This document shows, one piece after another, positions 51,372 through 61,874 of a stretch of 64,000 nt of DNA. Source of the DNA: Nostoc sp. UHCC 0702 (GTDB lineage: Bacteria; Cyanobacteriota; Cyanobacteriia; Cyanobacteriales; Nostocaceae); the NCBI GenBank assembly GCA_017164015.1, contig CP071065.1:434001-498000 (forward strand). The letters run 5' to 3'. The stretch's first letter is position 1. Each line of letters opens with the position of its first letter. Under the pieces are notes generated by a model that was not told the DNA's origin, made no database searches, and saw only the letters and a list, made by a program, of their open reading frames with translations. The translations under genes were made by a program, and so were the position numbers.

Positions 51372-53186
51372 ATGCGACTGTCACAAATTTTATTCGTTAC
51401 ACTCCGGGATGATCCAGCTGATGCTGAGATTCCTAGCCATAAATTATTACTCCGTGCAGGTTACATTCGTCGCATCGGTAGCGGTATTTATGCATATCTG
51501 CCGCTGATGTGGCGGGTACTGCAAAAGGTCTCCCAAATTGTCAGGGAAGAAATGAATGCCACAGGCGCACAAGAATGTCTCCTTCCCCAATTACAACCAG
51601 CTGATTTATGGAAGGAGTCGGGACGCTGGGACACCTACACGAAAGCTGAAGGTATCATGTTTTCCCTCATTGACCGCCGAGAACAACAATTAGGACTAGG
51701 GCCAACTCATGAGGAAGTGATCACAGCGATCGCTCGTGATATGATTCGCTCTTACCGCCAATTACCGCTGCATCTCTACCAACTACAAACTAAATTCCGC
51801 GATGAAATTCGCCCCCGCTTTGGTTTGATGCGCGGACGAGAATTCATCATGAAGGACGGCTATTCTTTCCATGTGGATTCAGCTAGCCTCAAGGAAACTT
51901 ACGATGATATGTACAAAGCCTACAGCAATATGCTGCGGCGTTCTGGTCTAGCTTTCCGGGCTGTAGAAGCTGATTCTGGTGCAATTGGTGGTTCTGGTTC
52001 CACAGAATTTATGGTGTTGGCGGAAGCTGGTGAAGACGAAGTTCTCTACACTGAAGATGGTAAATATGCCGCTAACGTCGAAAAAGCTGTTTCTTTAAGC
52101 GCTGATGCCGAACCTTCACCGTTTACAACCTATGAAAAACGCCATACACCAGGGACAGAAACCATTGAAAAGCTTTGTCAACTATTGAAATGTTCTCCCA
52201 CCCAAGTGGTGAAAAATGTTCTTTACCAAACAGTTTATGACAATGGAATCACGCTTTTGGTTCTCGTGAGCATTCGCGGCGATCAAGAAGTAAATGAAGT
52301 CAAGTTGCAAAATGAATTGACTAAAATAGCTGCTAATTACGGTGCTAAATCTATTATTGCTTTGGATGTGCCAAATCAGGAAACGCAGCAAACATGGACA
52401 GCGAAATCTCTACCTTTAGGCTATATTGCTCCTGATATTGGCGATGAATATATTACTGCCAATAAACAAATTCATTCTCAGTTTTTACGGTTGGTGGATG
52501 AAACAACAGTTGATTTAAAAAACTTCGTTACAGGCTCTAATGAAACTGACTATCACGTAGTTGGTGCTAATTGGGGTGAGCAATTTCAAATACCACAAAT
52601 TGAAGTTGATGTGCGGAAAGCTAGACCAGGCGATCGCGCCATCCATAACCCTGAACAAACTTTACAAAGCGCTCGCGGCATTGAAGTTGGTCACATCTTC
52701 CAATTGGGTACTAAATATTCCGAAGCGATGGGAGCAACTTATACCAGTGAGCAGGGTGAAGAAAAGCCTTTATTCATGGGTTGCTATGGTGTGGGCGTGT
52801 CAAGATTGGCACAATCTGCGGTTGAGCAATCTTACGATAAAGATGGCATTATTTGGCCGGTAGCGATCGCACCTTATCACGCAATTGTGACAATTCCTAA
52901 CATTAATGATGCTCAACAAGTGGAAATTGCCGAAAAACTTTACACTCAACTCAATCAAGCAGGAATTGAAACTTTACTCGATGACCGCGATGAAAGAGCA
53001 GGGGTAAAATTCAAAGACGCTGATTTAATTGGTATACCTTATAGAATTGTCACGGGACGAGCGATCGCTAATGGTAAAGTCGAAGTTGTAGAAAGAGCAA
53101 CGCGGAAATCTCAAGAAATCCCCATTGATGAAGTGGTAACTATACTCAAAAACTGGATTACGGCGGCAATAGAGGTTAAAAATTAA
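51372..53186 (+). CDS. proS: Prolyl-tRNA synthetase (604 aa)
   Basis: Charges tRNA-Pro. Bacterial-type ProRS with [17 protein letters not shown] opening ([20 protein letters not shown]), class II motif 2 [20 protein letters not shown], the YbaK-like editing insertion (about 230-400), motif 3 with [17 protein letters not shown], and an anticodon-binding C-terminal domain. Full length. Alone on the plus strand; a CAGTCATCAGT tandem tract lies upstream (51,268-51,310). Confidence 0.96.
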   Translation: MRLSQILFVTLRDDPADAEIPSHKLLLRAGYIRRIGSGIYAYLPLMWRVLQKVSQIVREEMNATGAQECLLPQLQPADLWKESGRWDTYTKAEGIMFSLIDRREQQLGLGPTHEEVITAIARDMIRSYRQLPLHLYQLQTKFRDEIRPRFGLMRGREFIMKDGYSFHVDSASLKETYDDMYKAYSNMLRRSGLAFRAVEADSGAIGGSGSTEFMVLAEAGEDEVLYTEDGKYAANVEKAVSLSADAEPSPFTTYEKRHTPGTETIEKLCQLLKCSPTQVVKNVLYQTVYDNGITLLVLVSIRGDQEVNEVKLQNELTKIAANYGAKSIIALDVPNQETQQTWTAKSLPLGYIAPDIGDEYITANKQIHSQFLRLVDETTVDLKNFVTGSNETDYHVVGANWGEQFQIPQIEVDVRKARPGDRAIHNPEQTLQSARGIEVGHIFQLGTKYSEAMGATYTSEQGEEKPLFMGCYGVGVSRLAQSAVEQSYDKDGIIWPVAIAPYHAIVTIPNINDAQQVEIAEKLYTQLNQAGIETLLDDRDERAGVKFKDADLIGIPYRIVTGRAIANGKVEVVERATRKSQEIPIDEVVTILKNWITAAIEVKN

Positions 53187-53666
53187 ACGGCAAGCCCTAA
53201 TTTCCACGTATAAACCAGTAGAGACGTTCCGCCGGAACGTCTCTATTAATGTATTTGTATCAGGTATTTCGTGAAATGGTATAACTGATGACTGATGACC
53301 CATAACTGATAACTGATAACTGTTATCAGTCAATTACCTTTGTTTTGTAATAGTCAACAATCTCAAGAAAAGATTGAGATTTATAGATTTACATAATTTG
53401 GCAGGTGACGGATTCAACTGCAAATTCTAAAATTAGAGATAGAATCTCTAAAATTAAAAGCCGCAGCATTTTAATAAATAGAAGCCTACAAGCAATAACC
53501 CACAAACAAGGACAAAAACTTCTCTTCCCTACTCCCCAGTCCCCACTCCCCAATTTCAAAACAGAGCCTTTAGATTTTTGGAAACTCTCCCCTCATAACT
53601 CTCGTCCTTAACCAGGCTGCTCTCCCACAAACATCATCTCAGCCCTCAGTCAGGAAGGTTTAAAAC
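53187..53666. other. proS to GerMN spacer
   Basis: Contains a GGAACGTC inverted pair after proS (GAGACGTTCCGCCGGAACGTCTC, 53,221-53,243: a perfect stem that looks like a terminator), an ATAACTGATAACTG tract (53,295-53,325) and the leader of the next gene (CAGGAAGG). A 68-aa frame at 53,405 lacks support. Confidence 0.55.
53221..53243 (+). terminator. Hairpin after proS
   Basis: GAGACGTTCCG and CGGAACGTCTC form an 11-bp stem around a single C, followed by TATT. It lies 35 bp after the proS stop and could end that transcript. Confidence 0.5.
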
Positions 53667-54293
53667 ATGACAGACCAACAAGGATCTAAACGTATTTCTT
53701 CAGGTGTGATTGCAGCTGTCTCAGCAGCGGTTGTAGCAGTAAGTGGCGGTGTAGCTTGGATGACCTGGAATAATGCCAGCAACCCCCCTACAACGTCAAA
53801 CCCCCCTGAAAAAGTAACCAATCCCAATCCCAAACAGGGGCAACCATCAACTACGCAACCTGATAAACAGCAAACTGCTAATATTTATTGGCTCAGACCA
53901 AAAGAAAAAAGTGTTGATTTGGTTCCCCAACCAGTTCAAATCGCCGCTACACAGCCCAACCAAGTTTTAGAAAAAGCTTTCCAAAGCTTGTTAGAAGGCC
54001 CATCAGAAGGAACAGATTCTACTACCATCCCTAAAGGAACAAAATTGCTGGGGCTAAAGGTAGAAAATAAAGAAGTTCATGTTAATTTATCTGAAGATTT
54101 TACCAATGGTGGTGGTAGTACCTCAATGATCGCCCGCGTGGGGCAAGTTGTTTACACTGCCACAACTTTAGATCCCAACGCCAAAGTGTACATTAGTGTC
54201 AACGGCAAACAGTTAGATGTTTTAGGTGGCGAAGGCGTGGAATTAGAACAACCATTGACTCGTGAAAGCTTTAAGGAAAATTATCCACTTTAG
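53667..54293 (+). CDS. GerMN-domain membrane-anchored protein (208 aa)
   Basis: Residues 10-33 (SSGVIAAVSAAVVAVSGGVA) form a signal-anchor; a Pro/Asn/Thr-rich linker (35-70) follows; the GerMN domain covers about 72-200 (NIYWLRPKEKSVDLVPQPVQ, PKGTKLLGLKVENKEVHVNL, TTLDPNAKVYISVNGK). GerMN proteins are envelope proteins of unclear role outside spore formers. CAGGAAGG precedes the ATG. Confidence 0.88.
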   Translation: MTDQQGSKRISSGVIAAVSAAVVAVSGGVAWMTWNNASNPPTTSNPPEKVTNPNPKQGQPSTTQPDKQQTANIYWLRPKEKSVDLVPQPVQIAATQPNQVLEKAFQSLLEGPSEGTDSTTIPKGTKLLGLKVENKEVHVNLSEDFTNGGGSTSMIARVGQVVYTATTLDPNAKVYISVNGKQLDVLGGEGVELEQPLTRESFKENYPL

Positions 54294-54295
54294 TC

Positions 54296-54350
54296 AGTGG
54301 TCAGTGGTCAGTGGTCAGTGGTCAGTGGTCAGTGGTCAGTGGTCAGTGGC
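54296..54350. repeat. GTCAGTG tandem repeat
   Basis: About seven heptads GTCAGTG directly after the GerMN gene stop. Simple-sequence tract of the type found throughout the window. Confidence 0.85.
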
Positions 54351-54457
54351 GACAAACAACAACTGACCCTTCGGGTGACGCTTGCGCTTCTCGCGCTTCG
54401 CCAGTTGCTCATGGGGGAGACCCCCAAGACCGCACTGGCTCACAAATGACAACTGAC

Positions 54458-54805
54458 CTAAAATTTGGTATTCAGCACCCGAAAGCTATGGGCTTGCTGT
54501 TCTAGCCTTGTGGCGAGGCGATCGCAAACCCGATTGCATAATTCAAAAATCATTTCATCTTCCACCCGGTAGTAAGCACTTGTTCCTTCACTGCGGCGGC
54601 TAAGGATTCCTGCTTGCCACATTACCTTGAGATGTTTAGACACATTTGCCTGTGAAGTTTGCGTTGCCTCTACCAATTCTTGCACGCATTTTTCTTCATC
54701 CCGTAATAAGTGCAACAGCCTCAGACGCATCGGCTCACTTAACAAGCTGAAGTATTCGGCTATTTGTTGCACAACTTCTTGTGGTACAGGCAACGTTTGT
54801 CTCAT
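54458..54805 (-). CDS. ArsR/SmtB-family HTH regulator (115 aa)
   Basis: Winged helix with SEPMRLRLLHLLRDEEKCVQ, ELVEATQTSQANVSKHLKVM (recognition helix) and AGILSRRSEGTSAYYRV. The alpha3 metal motif ELCVCD is absent; only Cys at DEEKC and a C-terminal ELCNRVCD remain, so a redox or other signal rather than As/Zn is possible. No neighbouring metal-resistance gene. Target unknown. Confidence 0.88.
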   Translation of the reverse strand: MRQTLPVPQEVVQQIAEYFSLLSEPMRLRLLHLLRDEEKCVQELVEATQTSQANVSKHLKVMWQAGILSRRSEGTSAYYRVEDEMIFELCNRVCDRLATRLEQQAHSFRVLNTKF

Positions 54806-54885
54806 CAGGATTGACCCCTAAGAACACACAGTTTTATCAATGACTCATTTAGTATGAATGATTCATGTGATATATAGATTAATAC

Positions 54886-55434
54886 TTAATCAGGGTTAAT
54901 TCTCATCAAAGGTTGACCATATTCTACAGGTTCGCCATTTTCTACGAGAATTTCCATCACTTGTCCAGATACCTCAGTCTCGATTTCATTCATCAGCTTC
55001 ATAGCTTCGATGATACAAACTGTTTGACCATTACGGACGCGATCGCCCAGTTCCACAAATGCTGCTTCACTTGGCGCAGGAGCGCGATAAAACGTTCCCA
55101 CCATTGGAGAAGGCACTTCTACCCATTTTTTATCGATTTTTGCAGAACTTCCTGGTAATTGTACACCAGAAATTGCCACAGCACTTTCTGTTACACGACT
55201 TGTTTCCACCTCTGAGACCAGAGGTGGTGCTACCTGACTGGCAATTGGTGGAACCGATGTCAATCCCGAACCAACCACACTACTTAACGCTGCTTGACCA
55301 ACCGACACAATCTGATTGCTAACGGCTTTACGGACTGTTAGTTCAAAGTCCTCACTTTTGAGCGTTACTTCTGCAATATCAGTTTGTGCAATAGTGGTTA
55401 GCAGTTGGCGGATTTCATTAAAGTCCAATGGCAC
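54886..55434 (-). CDS. accB: Biotin carboxyl carrier protein of acetyl-CoA carboxylase (182 aa)
   Basis: Carries the biotin used by AccC and AccAD to make malonyl-CoA. N-terminal helix [19 protein letters not shown], a Val/Ser-rich linker (about 45-100), and the biotinyl domain with [14 protein letters not shown] and [13 protein letters not shown] (biotin lysine in EAMKLM). Lies 109 bp downstream of efp on the same strand, a pair conserved in cyanobacteria. Confidence 0.95.
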   Translation of the reverse strand: MPLDFNEIRQLLTTIAQTDIAEVTLKSEDFELTVRKAVSNQIVSVGQAALSSVVGSGLTSVPPIASQVAPPLVSEVETSRVTESAVAISGVQLPGSSAKIDKKWVEVPSPMVGTFYRAPAPSEAAFVELGDRVRNGQTVCIIEAMKLMNEIETEVSGQVMEILVENGEPVEYGQPLMRINPD

Positions 55435-55542
55435 AGTTTTTATTACCTCGACCTGTCCGTAAATTAAGAAGTTTAATTGTGGCAGGGATTTAATCCCTAT
55501 AAAGGGATTGAAATCGGAATTGACTCAACAATGAGATCAAAC

Positions 55543-56100
55543 CTATTCCCTGCCTATGTATTTATCATCGCGGGTATCAATTTTAATGCGTTCCCCTTGG
55601 GAAATAAATAAGGGAACCATTACAGTTGCACCAGTTTCTACCTTCGCCGGTTTAGTACCACCTGTAGCAGTGTCACCTTTTACACCAGGATCTGTTTCTA
55701 TTACTTGCAAGACTACAGAGTTTGGTAATTCCACTTCTAATACTTGCTCACCCCAACGAATCACGTTGGCTTCCATACCTTCTTTAAGGTATTTAACGCG
55801 ATCGCCAATTTGGGCTGCACTTAATCTACCTTCTTCGTAGGTTTCCATATCCATAAAGACATACTCATCGCCTTCTTTATAGGTATGCTGCATCGTGCTT
55901 TTTTCTAGAGTAGCTTGGGGCACAGTTTCCCCAGCTCGGAAGGTTTTTTCCACAACGCTGCCATTCTGGACATTTTTCAGCTTTGTCCGCACAAACGCTG
56001 AACCCTTACCTGGCTTAACGTGGAGAAACTCTACCACTCGCCATACAGTCCCATCTAAGACAATTGAGACACCAGGTCGAAAATCGTTACTAGAGATCAT
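55543..56100 (-). CDS. efp: Elongation factor P (185 aa)
   Basis: Relieves ribosome stalling at polyproline. ATG 56,100 ([17 protein letters not shown]) gives the usual 185 residues; a frame to 56,148 adds 16 unlike residues. KOW-like domain [20 protein letters not shown] with the tip lysine or arginine loop GKGSAF, two OB domains, ending [20 protein letters not shown] and TRDDKYIGR. Notable since the element contains polyproline runs, but that is incidental. Confidence 0.95.
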   Translation of the reverse strand: MISSNDFRPGVSIVLDGTVWRVVEFLHVKPGKGSAFVRTKLKNVQNGSVVEKTFRAGETVPQATLEKSTMQHTYKEGDEYVFMDMETYEEGRLSAAQIGDRVKYLKEGMEANVIRWGEQVLEVELPNSVVLQVIETDPGVKGDTATGGTKPAKVETGATVMVPLFISQGERIKIDTRDDKYIGRE

Positions 56101-56185
56101 GAAACTTGCAAATTTTGGAAGACAATCGGCATTTATTGTACCCTTCAAGCGGAGTCATTGGTCATTAGTTATTGAGTAATTAGTC

Positions 56186-56340
56186 AAGGTACTGGGTACT
56201 GGGTACTGGGGATTGGGTACTGGGGATTGGGTACTGGGTACTGGGGATTGGGTACTGGGGATTGGGTACTGGGGATTGGGTACTGGGGATTGGGTACTGG
56301 GGATTGGGTACTGGGGATTGGGTACTGGGGATTGGGGATT
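56186..56340. repeat. GGGTACTGGGGATT minisatellite
   Basis: Fourteen-base units GGGTACTGGGGATT, interspersed with shorter GGGTACT units, repeated about ten times between efp and the cyclophilin gene, then a C-rich CCCCATCTCCCC tract to 56,412. Open frames on both strands through it are repeat artefacts. Confidence 0.85.
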
Positions 56341-56437
56341 AATTATTTCTCCCCATCTCCCCATCTCCCCATTCCCCCATCCCCCCATCTCCCCATCCCC
56401 CCATCTCCCCCGCTCCCCTGCCCCCTACTGTGGGAAG

Positions 56438-57598
56438 ATGATTGATGGGTTACGCCTAGTCAACAATTTGATGCTGCATTTGAGCCATCTCATGTTTAAC
56501 TTCTTAAAATCCTGGCTGAAGAACAGCCTAATGGCAATACTGTTGGTAACAATATTTTTAGGCATAAATACAGCTGGCTGGACTCCTGCAAGTCACGCCG
56601 CTTTGCCATCGGGAAATGCAATCACTGATGGTAGAGCTTTGTTGCGGTATGCACTCCCGATAGATAATAAGCCTGTGCGGCAACTGCAAGCTAGTCTAGA
56701 AGACATCTCCAACCAATTGCGGGCGAATAAGCGATGGGGTGCTGTCTCTAAAGACCTCAGCAAAGCCGCCAAGATTCTCGATAAACCTTCCCAAATCCTA
56801 GCAAGCGTTCCTCTTGACCGCCAGTCCCAAGCAGAAGCTTGGATTAATGATTTAAAATCAGGCGTGAATGCTCTAGAAGAATTGGTGAAAACCAAAGACA
56901 AAGGACAAATTCTCGAAGGCAGAAGCAAACTGCTAAATATCGTTAGTCTCTTGGAAGAGTCGATGGTGAAGGGATTCCCCTATGAAGTCCCTGGAGAGTA
57001 CAGTAACTTACCCCAACTCAAAGGTCGTGCCACCATAGAAATCAAAACCAACAAAGGTGACTTGACTTTAGTAGTTGATGGTTACAGCGCTCCTGTCACT
57101 GCTGGTAACTTTGTCGATTTGGTGCAGCGGGGTTTTTATAATGGCTTAGAGTTCACTCGTTCTGAAGAATCTTACGTGCTGCAAACAGGAGATCCTCCAG
57201 GCAAAGAACAGGGCTTTATTGACCCAACAACGGGCAAATACCGTGCTATTCCTTTAGAAGTCCTCGCAGAAGGCGATAAAAAACCTACATACGGCATTAC
57301 TCTTGAAGAAGCTGGACGTTACCTTGATATGCCAGTTTTGCCGTTCTCTGCTTTTGGTGCTTTAGCAATGGCACGTCCTGAAAGTGAAGTCAATGGGGGT
57401 TCGTCGCAAGTTTTCTTCTTTTTGTTTGAACCGGAACTTACCCCCGCCGGACGAAATTTGTTGGATGGTCGCTATTCAGTTTTCGGTTATCTAATTGAGG
57501 GCAAAGAAATTTTGGATAAACTAAAGGCTGGCGACAAAATTGAATCAGCAACTGTCGTTCAGGGAATAGAAAACTTAGTTGAACCACAAGCAGCATAG
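56438..57598 (+). CDS. Lumenal cyclophilin-type peptidyl-prolyl isomerase, CYP38/TLP40-like (386 aa)
   Basis: ATG 56,438 follows GGGAAG; later in-frame ATGs (56,470 and 56,494) are possible. Signal segment [20 protein letters not shown] then A-x-A type site, a helical N-terminal domain (about 60-190) with [20 protein letters not shown], and a cyclophilin fold (about 200-380) with [32 protein letters not shown] and [16 protein letters not shown]. The layout matches CYP38/TLP40, a thylakoid-lumen protein for photosystem II assembly. Confidence 0.9.
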   Translation: MIDGLRLVNNLMLHLSHLMFNFLKSWLKNSLMAILLVTIFLGINTAGWTPASHAALPSGNAITDGRALLRYALPIDNKPVRQLQASLEDISNQLRANKRWGAVSKDLSKAAKILDKPSQILASVPLDRQSQAEAWINDLKSGVNALEELVKTKDKGQILEGRSKLLNIVSLLEESMVKGFPYEVPGEYSNLPQLKGRATIEIKTNKGDLTLVVDGYSAPVTAGNFVDLVQRGFYNGLEFTRSEESYVLQTGDPPGKEQGFIDPTTGKYRAIPLEVLAEGDKKPTYGITLEEAGRYLDMPVLPFSAFGALAMARPESEVNGGSSQVFFFLFEPELTPAGRNLLDGRYSVFGYLIEGKEILDKLKAGDKIESATVVQGIENLVEPQAA

Positions 57599-57641
57599 GT
57601 GAAGGATGAAGGATGAAGGATGAGATTTCAGCCTTCATCCT

Positions 57642-58214
57642 TTAATCAAGATTTCCGGCGTTAAATACCTGCTCAACTGCGATCGCTAATTCTGGAAAAG
57701 TCCGTGATACCACTTCCTGGTTATCGGTAAAAACTGTTTCTTCGTATAATCCTTCTTCCAGCAATAACACTGAAATTTTTGCTCGCAGTGGGTCTACAAT
57801 CCAATATTCAGGAACCTCGAAGGCTGCATATTCAGATCGCTTATGGCGATAGTCCCGTTTCACCGACTCTGGACTGACCACCTCTACAATCAGTAAGGGG
57901 GGTGATTGAAATACTGCTGAAACATTGAGCAATTCTCTTGCTTGCTCCAGCTTCACTACACACAAGTCAGTCAACCTAGATTTATTGACACCCGTTCTCA
58001 CCCCAGTTTCCCGAAAACACAGCCAAGGAGAGCCTAACCGCTTAATTTCTGCATCTAGATTTTGCTCTAGAAACTTAGTAATCAGAAAATGTTGAATAGT
58101 AGGTGGGTTCATTAGCTCTAATCTGCCATCCACCAATTCGTAATGAGAACCGTTACCATCATCATAAGTTAAATATTCTTCAAAGGTAATGCTGGTTAAA
58201 GGTGTTGTTACCAT
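57642..58214 (-). CDS. Uma2-family endonuclease-like protein (190 aa)
   Basis: TFEEYLTYDDGNGSHYELVD, GRLELMNPPT, TDLCVVKLEQ (Asp), LLIVEVVSPESVKRDYRHKR (Glu-x-V) and FEVPEYWIVDPLRAKI are the Uma2 (DUF820) motifs. Shorter and of a different subgroup from the copy in the nifD element. Convergent with the cyclophilin gene. Function unknown. Confidence 0.9.
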   Translation of the reverse strand: MVTTPLTSITFEEYLTYDDGNGSHYELVDGRLELMNPPTIQHFLITKFLEQNLDAEIKRLGSPWLCFRETGVRTGVNKSRLTDLCVVKLEQARELLNVSAVFQSPPLLIVEVVSPESVKRDYRHKRSEYAAFEVPEYWIVDPLRAKISVLLLEEGLYEETVFTDNQEVVSRTFPELAIAVEQVFNAGNLD

Positions 58215-58288
58215 CCCAACTGTCTCCTGGACGATACCCTTATCTTAACTTTAAGCAGTGCCGAGTTAGCAGTGTTATCAACTCATGA

Positions 58289-58450
58289 GAGGTTGTTTTA
58301 AAAGTGTTTTGCTGTGACTTTAGGCACTTTTAGATCCCCCCTAACCCCCCTTAAAAAGGGGGGAACCTGAATCAAAGTCTCCCTTTTTAAGGGAGATTTA
58401 GAGGGATCTAAAACTTTTGATACCAACAAGAGAACTTTTAAAACATCCTC
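58289..58450. mobile_element. MITE-like insertion (162 bp)
   Basis: Terminal inverted repeats GAGGTTGTTTTAAAAGT (58,289-58,305) and ACTTTTAAAACATCCTC (58,434-58,450) match at 16 of 17 positions. Inside is a second inverted repeat, TTTTAGATCCC/GGGATCTAAAA, with C-rich and G-rich arms. No coding capacity. A miniature inverted-repeat element between a Uma2 gene and thiL. Confidence 0.75.
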
Positions 58451-58530
58451 TGAGGTTGTCCTTTGTCAATAGTCATTTGTCCTTTGTAAACACAAATGAC
58501 TATTGACTATTGACTATTGACTAATAACCA

Positions 58531-59538
58531 ATGACTAAACAAGTTAAAGATATTGGCGAACAAGGTCTTTTAGAAAGGTTACAGCGTTTCTGCCCCCCAG
58601 AAATGATTGGGGATGATGCAGCAGTACTTGTAACCGCACCAGAACAATCTTTAGTGGTGACAACAGATTTGTTGATTGATGGGGTGCATTTTAGTGATGT
58701 CACCACTTCTCCAGAAGATGCTGGTTGGCGATCTGCTGCTGCCAATTTATCAGATTTAGCAGCAATGGGGGCGACTCCACTAGGAATTACTGTTGGACTA
58801 GGTTTACCTGGTGAAGTTAGTGTGAATTGGGTTGAGCGCTTGTACCAAGGAATGACTGAATGCCTACAAAAATACAATACCGCGATTGTGGGTGGTGATG
58901 TCGTGCGATCGCCCGTGACTACCTTGGCAATTACCGCTTTTGGTCAAGCTAATCCTCATAGAATTATCCGCCGTTCTGCTGCTGTTGTCGGGGATGCGAT
59001 CGTTGTCACAGGTGTTCACGGAGCCTCCCACGCTGGCTTACAATTGCTCTTACATCCCGAATTCAAACAAAACCTCAACAATACAAAATACAATGCTCTA
59101 ATCACAGCCCACCAGCGTCCACAACCGCGATTAGATGTCTTACCAATCTTGTGGGAAATTTTAACTCCCCACTCCCCACCCTCCATCGCTGGAATGGATA
59201 GCAGCGATGGTTTAGCAGATGCTATTTTGCAAATTTGCCGCGCTAGTGGCGTTGGTGCTGTCTTAGAACACAGGCAAATCCCCTTACCAGAAGCTTTTGA
59301 TGACTGGCTTACAGAACAGCAAGCACTAGAATATGCCCTCTACGGTGGCGAAGACTTTGAATTAGTCCTGTGCTTACCCAAAGAACTAGCAAACACATTA
59401 GTACAAAAGCTTGGTCAAGGCGCAGCTATTGTAGGAACTATCACAGCCGAATCAAAAGTACTATTGCACGACCAACATCAAAAATTCCCTGACCAAGTTC
59501 TCAGCCTCAGCCAGGGATTTCAACATTTTAGTCAGTAG
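58531..59538 (+). CDS. thiL: Thiamine-monophosphate kinase (335 aa)
   Basis: Last step of thiamine diphosphate synthesis. IGEQGLLERLQRFC, GDDAAVL (about 28-34, metal and nucleotide site), TTDLLIDGVHF, WRSAAANLSDLAAMGATPLG and GGDVVRSP, then MDSSDGLADAI are diagnostic. The start lies at the end of an ATTGACTATTGACTA tract. Full length. Confidence 0.94.
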   Translation: MTKQVKDIGEQGLLERLQRFCPPEMIGDDAAVLVTAPEQSLVVTTDLLIDGVHFSDVTTSPEDAGWRSAAANLSDLAAMGATPLGITVGLGLPGEVSVNWVERLYQGMTECLQKYNTAIVGGDVVRSPVTTLAITAFGQANPHRIIRRSAAVVGDAIVVTGVHGASHAGLQLLLHPEFKQNLNNTKYNALITAHQRPQPRLDVLPILWEILTPHSPPSIAGMDSSDGLADAILQICRASGVGAVLEHRQIPLPEAFDDWLTEQQALEYALYGGEDFELVLCLPKELANTLVQKLGQGAAIVGTITAESKVLLHDQHQKFPDQVLSLSQGFQHFSQ

Positions 59539-59711
59539 TTACTAGTCATTAGTCATTAGTCATTAGCCACTTCATTTGATAACTCATACCTCGTAAAGTT
59601 TTGAGGTTTTTAAGTTGCATGTGTTTGTTTCATATTTTGCGAGAGTGAAAAACGCACCCGTGGGAGACTAACAACTAACAACTGACTACTGACTACTGAC
59701 CACTGACAAAT

Positions 59712-60725
59712 TTATTGCCACTTTTGGGCTACCAGTTCAGCCAAATCCAAAACTCGCTGGCTGTAACCCCATTCGTTGTCATACCATGCCATGACTTTCA
59801 CTAGGTCATTGCCCAGAACCATAGTCAAGCTAGCATCAATAATTGAAGAAGCGTCACTACCTTGATAATCAGACGATACTAGTTGGAGTTCGCTGTAGTC
59901 CAAAATACCTTTGAGTGGCCCTTCAGCAGCATCTTTAAGAGCTTGGTTAACTTCTTCCGTAATAGTACGCTTCTCAACCTGAACCACGAAATCTACCATT
60001 GAAACGTTCGGGGTCGGTACACGTAAAGCCACACCATTCAGCTTACCTTTGAGGTCGGGGATAACCAGGGCCACTGCTTTTGCTGCACCAGTAGAGGTCG
60101 GCACAATATTAATAGCTGCTGCCCTAGCCCGACGTACATCTCGGTGAGAAGCGTCTAGTAAGCGCTGGTCGCCGGTATAGCTGTGGGTGGTGGTCATCGT
60201 GCCTTTGATGATCCCGAATTTTTCGTTTATCACCTTGGCAATGGGAGCCAAACAGTTGGTTGTACAGCTGGCGTTACTGATGATGTGGTGTATGTTGTGG
60301 TCATAGTCGTGATGATTCACGCCGATTACAAAAGTACCATCCTCATTTTTACCTGGGGCTGTAATTAGAACCTTCTTGGCACCAGCATTCACATGTTTGA
60401 GTGCGCCTTCCTTGCTGGTAAATACTCCAGTTGCTTCGATAATTAAGTCAATTTCCCACTCTTTCCAAGGCAAGTTTTCTGGATTACGATCAGATACGCA
60501 CTTAACGGTCTTCCCGTTAATGATGATAGAGTTATCATCGGCAGAAATGTCAACATCCTTTAACTTCCCTAGCATTGAATCATACTTGAGGAGGTGAGCA
60601 TTCGTTCTCGGGTCAGATGTGTCATTAATAGCAACAAGATCAATTCTGCTATTCTGTCTACCCACCCAGCAGCGTGCAAAGTTACGTCCGATGCGCCCGA
60701 AACCGTTAATTGCGACTCTAATCAC
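59712..60725 (-). CDS. gap2: Glyceraldehyde-3-phosphate dehydrogenase, Gap2-type (337 aa)
   Basis: Start taken at GTG 60,725 (encoded [13 protein letters not shown]), giving the usual 337 residues; an ATG frame 17 codons upstream lacks homology. NAD(P) site GFGRIGRNF, catalytic Cys in [12 protein letters not shown] (about 153), [17 protein letters not shown] [20 protein letters not shown] and the C-terminal [12 protein letters not shown]. The type resembles cyanobacterial Gap2, used in the Calvin cycle with NADPH. Type assignment is by overall resemblance, from memory. Confidence 0.93.
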   Translation of the reverse strand: MIRVAINGFGRIGRNFARCWVGRQNSRIDLVAINDTSDPRTNAHLLKYDSMLGKLKDVDISADDNSIIINGKTVKCVSDRNPENLPWKEWEIDLIIEATGVFTSKEGALKHVNAGAKKVLITAPGKNEDGTFVIGVNHHDYDHNIHHIISNASCTTNCLAPIAKVINEKFGIIKGTMTTTHSYTGDQRLLDASHRDVRRARAAAINIVPTSTGAAKAVALVIPDLKGKLNGVALRVPTPNVSMVDFVVQVEKRTITEEVNQALKDAAEGPLKGILDYSELQLVSSDYQGSDASSIIDASLTMVLGNDLVKVMAWYDNEWGYSQRVLDLAELVAQKWQ

Positions 60726-60839
60726 AGTGTCTTGCCCTCTGTATTTATGCCTATAAGTTGATATCTTTGACCCCAATCATATCGCAAAGGGGGGTTATTA
60801 TTAACCATAAAGTGCTAGATCTATAAAAAAACACACATT

Positions 60840-61472
60840 TTATTCAGGATTATCTGAGTAGAGGTTGTGGGCTGTGATGTATGACCTAACGGCTTCTGGG
60901 ACTAAATAACGAATAGCGTTGAGCGAGCGATCGCTCGCTCGTTGACGAATTAGACTTGACGAAACACCCACTAAGGGTATATTCAGGAATTGCCAGTGGA
61001 TAGAATCTGACTTATGAACGAGTTTTTGCTCTACTTGCTTGCAGATCAACTCGCTTTGAGTTATATTCTCACCACCTACCTGTCGGGGTGCGATTAACCA
61101 ATCACACATTTGTGCTAGTTCCTGTCCACGATACCAACGTGGCAAGGTTTGGAAGGTATCCAAACCCACAATCCAGTACCAATGAGTATTTGGGTAAAAA
61201 GTAGATAAATCGAGCAAAGTATTAATGGCATAGGAATTTCCAGCGCGATTTCCCTCTACCAGGGAAACCGTAAACGCCGGATTTTCTCTTGTAGCTATTC
61301 GCAGCATTTCCAGTCGATGCTCAAAGGAAACCGCTTTTTTATGAGGAGGATTTCCTGATGGCACCCAAATTACCTTTTCTAAAGGTAATTGATACAAAGC
61401 TGCCTGGGCTACGACCAAGTGCCCCCAATGAACAGGATCAAATGTGCCACCAAAAATTGCTAATTGTCGCAT
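60840..61472 (-). CDS. nadD: Nicotinate-nucleotide adenylyltransferase (210 aa)
   Basis: NAD synthesis. MRQLAIFGGTFDPVHWGHLV starts the domain, so ATG 61,472 is used rather than 61,526. GNPPHK, then DTFQTLPRWYRGQEL and the C-terminal SSSLIRQRASDRSL are typical of the class I nucleotidyltransferase fold (G-T-F-D-P-x-H and S-S-S-x-I-R). Confidence 0.92.
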   Translation of the reverse strand: MRQLAIFGGTFDPVHWGHLVVAQAALYQLPLEKVIWVPSGNPPHKKAVSFEHRLEMLRIATRENPAFTVSLVEGNRAGNSYAINTLLDLSTFYPNTHWYWIVGLDTFQTLPRWYRGQELAQMCDWLIAPRQVGGENITQSELICKQVEQKLVHKSDSIHWQFLNIPLVGVSSSLIRQRASDRSLNAIRYLVPEAVRSYITAHNLYSDNPE

Positions 61473-61526
61473 CCAGTTATACTCTGGCTTTAAGCATTTG
61501 AGAAATAGTCTCACTACCAAAGTCAT

Positions 61527-61874
61527 ATTGTACGCAATTTAGACCTTGGCTTGATGAAATTTAAAAGCAGTTTTGCTAAGAATTTACTATTGTAGCTGAT
61601 AACAGTAAGGAATCTGAAATATGTATTTCAAATCACAAGAATTTCTGTCCCGATGTAGCGAAAATTTTCCGAATAATCTTAACAACAGTTCCGAAATAGT
61701 AAAAACCTCCAACCAAGGTAAAATCATTCTGAACAAAGGAAACAGCCATAAAAAATCATCCACAAATCCAGCATAAACATAGCTACAGGAGGAGTTACGG
61801 TAAAAATCAAATTCCTGTTATGATACGCGTGTCATTTGTGATTATGGTGTGGTGTGGTGCAAGAGGAGTAATAA
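61527..61874. other. nadD-murC divergent spacer
   Basis: About 350 bp. The only clear signal is the murC leader with AGGAGTAATAAATG. No repeats or small genes seen. Confidence 0.5.

Noticed and set aside
53405..53611. 68-codon frame upstream of the GerMN gene
   Set aside because: Low-complexity Lys/Ile/Pro sequence, part of it from a CCCCAGTCCCC tract; no support.
55477..55512. Single sequence resembling a cyanobacterial CRISPR repeat (TTTAATCCCTATAAAGGGAT with GATTGAAAT)
   Set aside because: Only one copy and no spacers or cas genes nearby; AATCCC/GGGATT palindromes arise by chance or as relics, so no CRISPR array is called.
56213..56437. N-terminal extension of the cyclophilin gene, and frames on both strands
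   Set aside because: Translates the GGGTACTGGGGATT minisatellite; the signal segment and domain start later.
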